From assembly GCA_017420125.1 (NCBI GenBank), contig JAFOJR010000123.1:1-11475 (forward strand): DNA of 11,475 nt, read 5' to 3'. Origin of the DNA: Oscillospiraceae bacterium (GTDB lineage Bacteria > Bacillota > Clostridia > Oscillospirales > Oscillospiraceae). The notes below the pieces were generated by a model. The model did no database searches. It was not told the DNA's origin and saw nothing but the letters and a program-made list of their open reading frames with translations. A program made the position numbers and the translations under genes. Every line of letters starts with the position of its first letter. The first letter of the stretch is position 1. Below are positions 7,965 to 11,475 of this stretch, in pieces.

Positions 7965-9674
7965 CTATTTCAGCAGGAACTGCGTAATGGGCGCACCGCC
8001 TGCCACCATAGGCCATACCTTTTCGTCAATGTCAATGATACACTCGATCAAAGCACTCTGTCCGCATTGAATGGCCTGCTTCAATGCTTCATCGAACTGC
8101 TCCGCGGTTTCAACCCGCCATGCAGGCATTCCAAAAGCTGCCGCATATTTCAAAAAGTCCGGGCCGCGATCCAAATCTGTCTGAGCATATCGCTTATTAT
8201 AGATCAGTGTCTGCCATTGTCGGACCATTCCCAGTGTGCCATTGTTAAACAGTACGGTAATCACCGGAGCCCCGTAATACTCAGCGGTGGCATATTCATT
8301 GCCGTTCATGCGCAGGCAGCCATCGCCGGTGGCGTGGATAACCACGCGGTCAGGATTGCCGATTTTGGCACCAATAGCGGCGCCCAAGCCAAATCCCATC
8401 GTACCAAATCCGCCGCTGGTCAAAAGCTGACCGGGGCGGCTGTAGTTATAATACTGCGCAGCCCACATCTGGTGCTGGCCCACATCTGTTGCAATGATTA
8501 CATCGTCTCCCAACTGGCGGTCAATGCTGGCAAAGACTTCTTTGGGATCCAGCATGCCGCTGCGTTGACGATCCGGCTCTTTCCGCCAGCCGTCTACCTG
8601 TTCCAGCCACTCTTTGTGCTGATATTGCGGCATCCGGTCGCACAAGGCTTTCAGAATTTCTTTGGCATCTCCGATAATGTGATATGCCGTTACCACGTTT
8701 TTGTCAATTTCCGAGCGGTCAATATCAATATGAACCACCTTTGCCTGCTGGGAAAATTGTGCCAGATCGCAGGTGACTCGGTCGGAAAACCGCGTGCCCA
8801 CAGCGATGAACAGATCACATGCCGCAGTGGTCACGTTGGAGGCCATTGTGCCATGCATGCCGATCATACCGGTACAAAGAGGATGGCGGCCCGAGATGGC
8901 ACCTTGTCCCATCAGTGTAACAGCCACCGGCGCGTCCAGTTTCTCCACAAATGCGGTAAATTCTTTGGATGCCCCGGAGCGGATGATGCCGCCGCCGGCC
9001 AGAACCATAGGTTTTTTTGCTTTTTGGATCAGCTGAAGCAAAGTTTCCAGATCCTTTTCTTTTGGCGCAGGATGCTTCAGCGGGCTGCTGGCCCGGTTTG
9101 CCAGCGCGGCCAGACGGCCGTGCTTTATGTGCTCTTCCTTGGGCAGTGGTGTAAAATCCACCTCTTCTGCGGTAACGTTTTTCAAAATATCAATCAACAC
9201 CGGGCCGGGACGTCCGCTGGCGGCCACAGCAAAGGCCTCTCGTACAATATCGGCCAGCTGGGAGGCATCCCGAACCAGATAGGTAGCTTTTGTGATAGGC
9301 ATGGTAATACCGGTAATATCCACTTCCTGGAACGCATCCCGGCCGATGAGATTTTCCCCAACATTTACGCTGAGGAACACCACAGGAGAAGAATCCATAT
9401 ATGCGGTTGCAATTCCGGTGGTGAGGTTCGTAGCACCCGGACCGGATGTTGCAAAGCAGACACCCACTTTCCCTGTGGAACGTGCATAGCCATCAGCCGC
9501 ATGAGCTGCACCCTGTTCATGGGCTGTCAAAATATGGCGGATTTTCTTTCCATAGCCGTTCCGTTCAAATTCGTCATAAACATTCAAAATCGTACCGCCT
9601 GGATACCCAAACACAGTATCCACACCTTGTTCTAACAGACACTCAAACAGCGCCTGGGTACTTTTCATTTTCAT
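7965..9674 (-). CDS. ilvB: Acetolactate synthase large (catalytic) subunit
   Basis: IlvB (EC 2.2.1.6) condenses two pyruvates to 2-acetolactate, or pyruvate with 2-oxobutyrate to 2-aceto-2-hydroxybutyrate, with ThDP, Mg2+ and FAD. The 569 residues contain the expected domains: the N-terminal pyrimidine-binding domain with catalytic Glu53 (AHEQGA) and FATSGPGATN (74-83); the middle FAD domain with GTRFSDR (293-299); and the C-terminal diphosphate domain with GDG (450-452) and NN (477-478), followed by LGMVRQWQ. RDAFQE (112-117) and PGPVLIDI (156-163) are also typical. I chose the ATG at 9674 because AAAGGAG (9684-9690) is 9 nt upstream; TTG at 9683 abuts that site, and ATG at 9668 is 15 nt away. 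It is the first gene of the ilvBNCD operon, controlled by the T-box leader just upstream. Confidence 0.97.
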   Translation of the reverse strand: MKMKSTQALFECLLEQGVDTVFGYPGGTILNVYDEFERNGYGKKIRHILTAHEQGAAHAADGYARSTGKVGVCFATSGPGATNLTTGIATAYMDSSPVVFLSVNVGENLIGRDAFQEVDITGITMPITKATYLVRDASQLADIVREAFAVAASGRPGPVLIDILKNVTAEEVDFTPLPKEEHIKHGRLAALANRASSPLKHPAPKEKDLETLLQLIQKAKKPMVLAGGGIIRSGASKEFTAFVEKLDAPVAVTLMGQGAISGRHPLCTGMIGMHGTMASNVTTAACDLFIAVGTRFSDRVTCDLAQFSQQAKVVHIDIDRSEIDKNVVTAYHIIGDAKEILKALCDRMPQYQHKEWLEQVDGWRKEPDRQRSGMLDPKEVFASIDRQLGDDVIIATDVGQHQMWAAQYYNYSRPGQLLTSGGFGTMGFGLGAAIGAKIGNPDRVVIHATGDGCLRMNGNEYATAEYYGAPVITVLFNNGTLGMVRQWQTLIYNKRYAQTDLDRGPDFLKYAAAFGMPAWRVETAEQFDEALKQAIQCGQSALIECIIDIDEKVWPMVAGGAPITQFLLK

Positions 9675-9750
9675 TTTGAACAACTCCTTTCACATTCTCT
9701 CCCCAGATTTTCTTTGCCTGCCAACAAACGGTGTGCAGGAAGATAAATAC

Positions 9751-9782
9751 AAAAGCTTCGTCCTCCATAGGACGAAGCTTTT
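9751..9782 (-). terminator. T-box attenuator terminator
   Basis: The + strand arms AAAAGCTTCGTCC (9751-9763) and GGACGAAGCTTTT (9770-9782) pair over 13 bp around a 6-nt loop. On the - strand the stem ends in TTTT and continues GTATTT, a usable terminator tract. It directly follows the T-box sequence, as expected for the switchable terminator. When uncharged tRNA binds the leader, the competing antiterminator should form and transcription continue into ilvB. Confidence 0.9.
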
Positions 9783-9990
9783 CTCCGTGGTACCACCTAA
9801 CTTCATGCAGGAACACCTTTCTGCACGCGCTCTTACGTCAGATAACGGAGACGAACCGGCCCAACCTACCCCCGCATCTCTGTACGGGCTCAGCCAAGCT
9901 GCTCCAGGGCGACTTTCCTCCCTGCGTTCACGAGAATTTCCACCAACCATTCCCTCTCTGTGCCGGCGCGCAGCTCGTACTTACCCTTTC
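9751..9990 (-). promoter_or_regulatory. T-box riboswitch, valine-type (specifier GUC)
   Basis: On the - strand the T-box core reads TTAGGTGGTACCACGG (9800-9785), with TGGT able to pair with an ACCA tRNA end, as in tRNA-Val. Stem I can be folded as follows: GGG (9986-9984) with CCC (9909-9907) at the base; a specifier loop with AGTA (9981-9978) on its 5' side and GGAGGAAAGTCG on its 3' side; then CTGCG (9973-9969) with CGCAG (9926-9922). The distal region carries AGAGAG and the apical GGTTGGTG (9948-9941). By alignment to the GAA-NNN-CCCTGGAG pattern of glyQS-type leaders, the specifier is GTC at 9913-9911, a valine codon. Uncharged tRNA-Val would then turn on ilvBNCD. Class assignment is very secure; the valine reading is a hand-fold. 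Confidence 0.92.
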
Positions 9991-10010
9991 ATTGCTATTT
10001 TCTATCTGAT

Positions 10011-10024
10011 TTGCGTTCACGCAA
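10011..10024 (-). promoter_or_regulatory. Small hairpin at the 5' end of the T-box leader
   Basis: TTGCG (10011-10015) and CGCAA (10020-10024) form a perfect 5-bp stem with a 4-nt loop, about 20 nt after the expected transcription start and before Stem I. Its 10-nt core TGCGTTCACG (10012-10021, + strand) recurs exactly at 9923-9932 within Stem I. It may help RNA stability or pair alternatively with Stem I; no known T-box element sits here. Confidence 0.45.
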
Positions 10025-10048
10025 TGTTTTCAATACAAGATTGTAGCA

Positions 10049-10078
10049 AGTATAGCACATTTTTTTCTTTTTTGTCAA
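10049..10078 (-). promoter_or_regulatory. Promoter of the ilvBNCD operon
   Basis: On the - strand TTGACA (-35, 10078-10073) and TATACT (-10, 10054-10049) are separated by 18 bp of A-rich sequence. The -35 is a perfect consensus. Transcription should start near 10042, giving a leader of roughly 365 nt that contains the whole T-box element before the ilvB start at 9674. Confidence 0.85.
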
Positions 10079-10198
10079 CGCAAAAGGGAGAAGCAAATTG
10101 GTTTCTGCGTTTTTGACAGAAGAAGTGTACATTTCGTTTCGTTTTTTCATCCTGTTGCCGAAATTTTTGGCGTTGCAAACGGTTGCAGTCCTGTCTTA

Positions 10199-10218
10199 TC
10201 CCTTCAAATCCCTTCAAA
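10199..10218. repeat. Tandem 10-bp direct repeat
   Basis: TCCCTTCAAA occurs twice in immediate succession (10199-10208 and 10209-10218), followed by more A. It lies in the 165-bp gap between the lepB stop and the ilv promoter. That gap holds no gene and no convincing terminator for lepB. The repeat may be chance or a replication slip. Confidence 0.5.
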
Positions 10219-10243
10219 AAACAGTTGGAGATACTTTGTCGGC

Positions 10244-10822
10244 TTAGGAAATTCCTTTCAGATGAGAGAATGGGAACACAATAAACAGTGCCCGGCCGAT
10301 GATATACCGTTCATCCACCGTCCCCAGCTGGGGAACCCGGCTGTCAGACGAGTGGTTTCGATTGTCTCCCATCACAAATACACTGCCTTCCGGCACAGTG
10401 ACAGAATCGACGGTTTCCCAACCGGGGTCCACCATTTCTTCGTTCAAATAAGGCTCGTCCAGCACCTTGCCATCTACCCGAACTTCTCCTGTTCCATAAT
10501 TAATTTTCACTGTTTGACCGCCTACGGCGATGACTCTCTTTACAATGGGTTCTTCCATAAACGACTTTTTGGTCAGTACCACAATATCTCCCTGTTTCGG
10601 ATGATAGCCTATGCTTTGCAGTAGCAACATGTCTCCATTGTGCAAAGTGGACATCATGGAATCTCCCTCCACGCCGATGATGCGCCCCACAAAAGTAAAC
10701 AGTAAAATAATGAATACCAAAGCAAACACCATCGCCTGCAGCCAAAAATACAGTTCCTGTTTTACGGCCTGAGCCCCTGAAAGCTTCTCTTCCGGATTGG
10801 GCGGCAATTCTGTCATTGTCAT
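10244..10822 (-). CDS. lepB: Signal peptidase I
   Basis: This 192-residue membrane serine protease (EC 3.4.21.89) removes signal peptides from exported proteins. It has a short charged N-terminus, one membrane segment (about 26-46, QAMVFALVFIILLFTFVG) and an extracytoplasmic catalytic domain, the usual Gram-positive plan and length. The nucleophile is Ser55 in VEGDSMMSTL (51-60), the general base Lys95 in VKRVIA (94-99), and the MGDNRNHSSDSR box is at 151-162. Box B often reads SMxPTL; here Ser58 replaces the Pro. I chose ATG 10822 because it overlaps the TGA of the upstream gene (ATGA) and has GGAG (10829-10832) 6 nt before it; ATG 10834 has no such site. The product could equally be called sipS-like. 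Confidence 0.95.
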   Translation of the reverse strand: MTMTELPPNPEEKLSGAQAVKQELYFWLQAMVFALVFIILLFTFVGRIIGVEGDSMMSTLHNGDMLLLQSIGYHPKQGDIVVLTKKSFMEEPIVKRVIAVGGQTVKINYGTGEVRVDGKVLDEPYLNEEMVDPGWETVDSVTVPEGSVFVMGDNRNHSSDSRVPQLGTVDERYIIGRALFIVFPFSHLKGIS

Positions 10823-11475
10823 CTTTCGCTCCATTCTGCCGCGTTTTGCGGCGTTTTTTCTTCTTCAAGCTTTGTTTTTTCCTGCATGAAATGAACATTT
10901 TCCCGAGTGCGCAAATAGGTGCCTTCCCTGCTGTGGCAGGTGAATAATAAAATCTGCCGTTGCGCAGCCAGTTCATATAATCCATCCAGCGCAAACTGCA
11001 AGCGGGCATCGTCAAAACGGATCAGTGCATCGTCCAGCACCAGAGGAACTGCATAAGGTTCCGGCAGCACCAAATCGCAAATAGCCAGACGCACTGCCAA
11101 ATATAATTGATCCAACGTTCCCGCACTGAGCATCAAAGCGGAGCGGGAAATGGGATCTCCCTCTGTCCGCGTCTGGGCAGAAAAGGCTTTGTCCAGCCGT
11201 AAGTCCTGATACTTCCCGCCTGTCAGCCGCGCCATCCACCGGCTTGCCTTTTCATTTAAAGCAGGAGAAAATCGGGACTGCAGTTCTCGATTGGCTTCCT
11301 CCAGCACCTCTCGAGCCAGCACGAGAGCGTGGTATTCTTCCTCCAGCGTCTCCCGACGAGCAAGCAGCATTTCCCGGTGGGCAAGCAGCACTTCCGCTTC
11401 CCCGCCAACTGCCTGTTCGCCTTTTGCCATGGCGATGCTCTCTTGGCAGCGAGTCTTTTCCAGCGCCAGCCGTTG
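10819..11475 (-). CDS. C-terminal part of a large SMC/SbcC/YhaN-like ATPase (5' end outside window)
   Basis: The frame is open from the right edge to TGA at 10819, giving the last 218 residues of a larger protein. Residues about 24-68 are charged, Leu/Glu-rich and heptad-like, the end of a coiled coil. Then come the ABC signature LSAGTLDQLYLAVR (116-129), a Walker B strand VPLVLDDALIRFDD (143-156) and a switch His in TCHSREG (His181). This layout matches the C-terminal ATPase half of SbcC, RecF/SMC or YhaN proteins; the LSAGTLDQLYLAVRLA and LDDALIRFDD wording suggests the YhaN group, which usually pairs with a YhaO/SbcD-like nuclease. The Walker A half must lie outside the window. A role in DNA end processing or repair is family inference. 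lepB overlaps its stop codon, so the two are cotranscribed. Confidence 0.8.
   Translation of the reverse strand, partial: QRLALEKTRCQESIAMAKGEQAVGGEAEVLLAHREMLLARRETLEEEYHALVLAREVLEEANRELQSRFSPALNEKASRWMARLTGGKYQDLRLDKAFSAQTRTEGDPISRSALMLSAGTLDQLYLAVRLAICDLVLPEPYAVPLVLDDALIRFDDARLQFALDGLYELAAQRQILLFTCHSREGTYLRTRENVHFMQEKTKLEEEKTPQNAAEWSER

Noticed and set aside
7420..8016. A longer ilvN starting at 8016
   Set aside because: The extra 30 residues would lie inside ilvB and have no ACT-family similarity; the ATG at 7926 has a strong ribosome site.
8067..9635. A 522-codon open frame on the + strand opposite ilvB
   Set aside because: It lies wholly antisense to a clearly recognised ilvB, has no family resemblance and a Cys/His-rich composition typical of a complementary-strand shadow.
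9675..9683. A TTG start for ilvB at 9683
   Set aside because: TTG abuts AAAGGAG with no spacing; the ATG at 9674 lies 9 nt away and gives a normal N-terminus.
9676..10116. Open frames on both strands over the leader region (9676-10116, 9690-9950, 10017-10217)
   Set aside because: They cover the T-box RNA and its promoter, whose structure explains the sequence; their translations look like noise.
1..11475. CRISPR arrays, insertion sequences, tRNA or rRNA genes
   Set aside because: No regularly spaced repeats, transposase-like frames, cloverleaf sequences or rRNA stretches were seen on either strand.

Overview
The window looks like chromosomal DNA of an anaerobic, low-to-mid GC Gram-positive bacterium, probably class Clostridia (Oscillospiraceae/Ruminococcaceae-like). 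The reasons are AGGAGG-type ribosome binding sites before almost every gene, a T-box leader, a short one-membrane-segment signal peptidase I, a class I (short) ketol-acid reductoisomerase, and an oxygen-sensitive-type 2-hydroxyacyl-CoA dehydratase activase family protein. The taxon is inferred from these traits, not from a database match.

Layout. Positions 1-270 are non-coding: two overlapping inverted repeats (84-135), then a sigma-A-like promoter (187-215). Two + strand genes follow, 271-3240 and 3242-4519. Together they carry what is usually one protein of about 1400 residues: two BcrAD/BadFG (ASKHA) ATPase modules, a DUF2229 region, and a conserved C-terminal region with Cys motifs. Here it is cut into two polypeptides with a 1-nt gap. 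A hairpin with T runs on both sides (4639-4673) ends this unit and also the operon converging on it from the right.

The right two thirds is on the - strand. From right to left: the 3' end of a large SMC/SbcC/YhaN-like ATPase gene (runs off the right edge); lepB, coupled to it by an ATGA overlap; a 165-bp spacer; the promoter and T-box riboswitch of the branched-chain amino acid operon; then ilvB-ilvN-ilvC-ilvD. The four ilv genes encode acetohydroxyacid synthase large and small subunits, ketol-acid reductoisomerase and dihydroxy-acid dehydratase, that is, the steps from pyruvate (or 2-oxobutyrate) to the 2-oxo acids of valine, leucine and isoleucine. No transaminase, threonine deaminase or leuABCD is in view. 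The T-box Stem I can be folded so that the specifier codon reads GUC, so the operon is probably switched on by uncharged tRNA-Val. A GC-rich hairpin separates ilvC from ilvD, and ilvD starts with GTG.

Most of the window is well-known housekeeping biology, and I do not see a clearly new defence, mobile or biosynthetic system. The points most worth a second look are the split double-ASKHA protein of unknown substrate, the two mutually exclusive hairpins upstream of it, and the details of the valine T-box leader.
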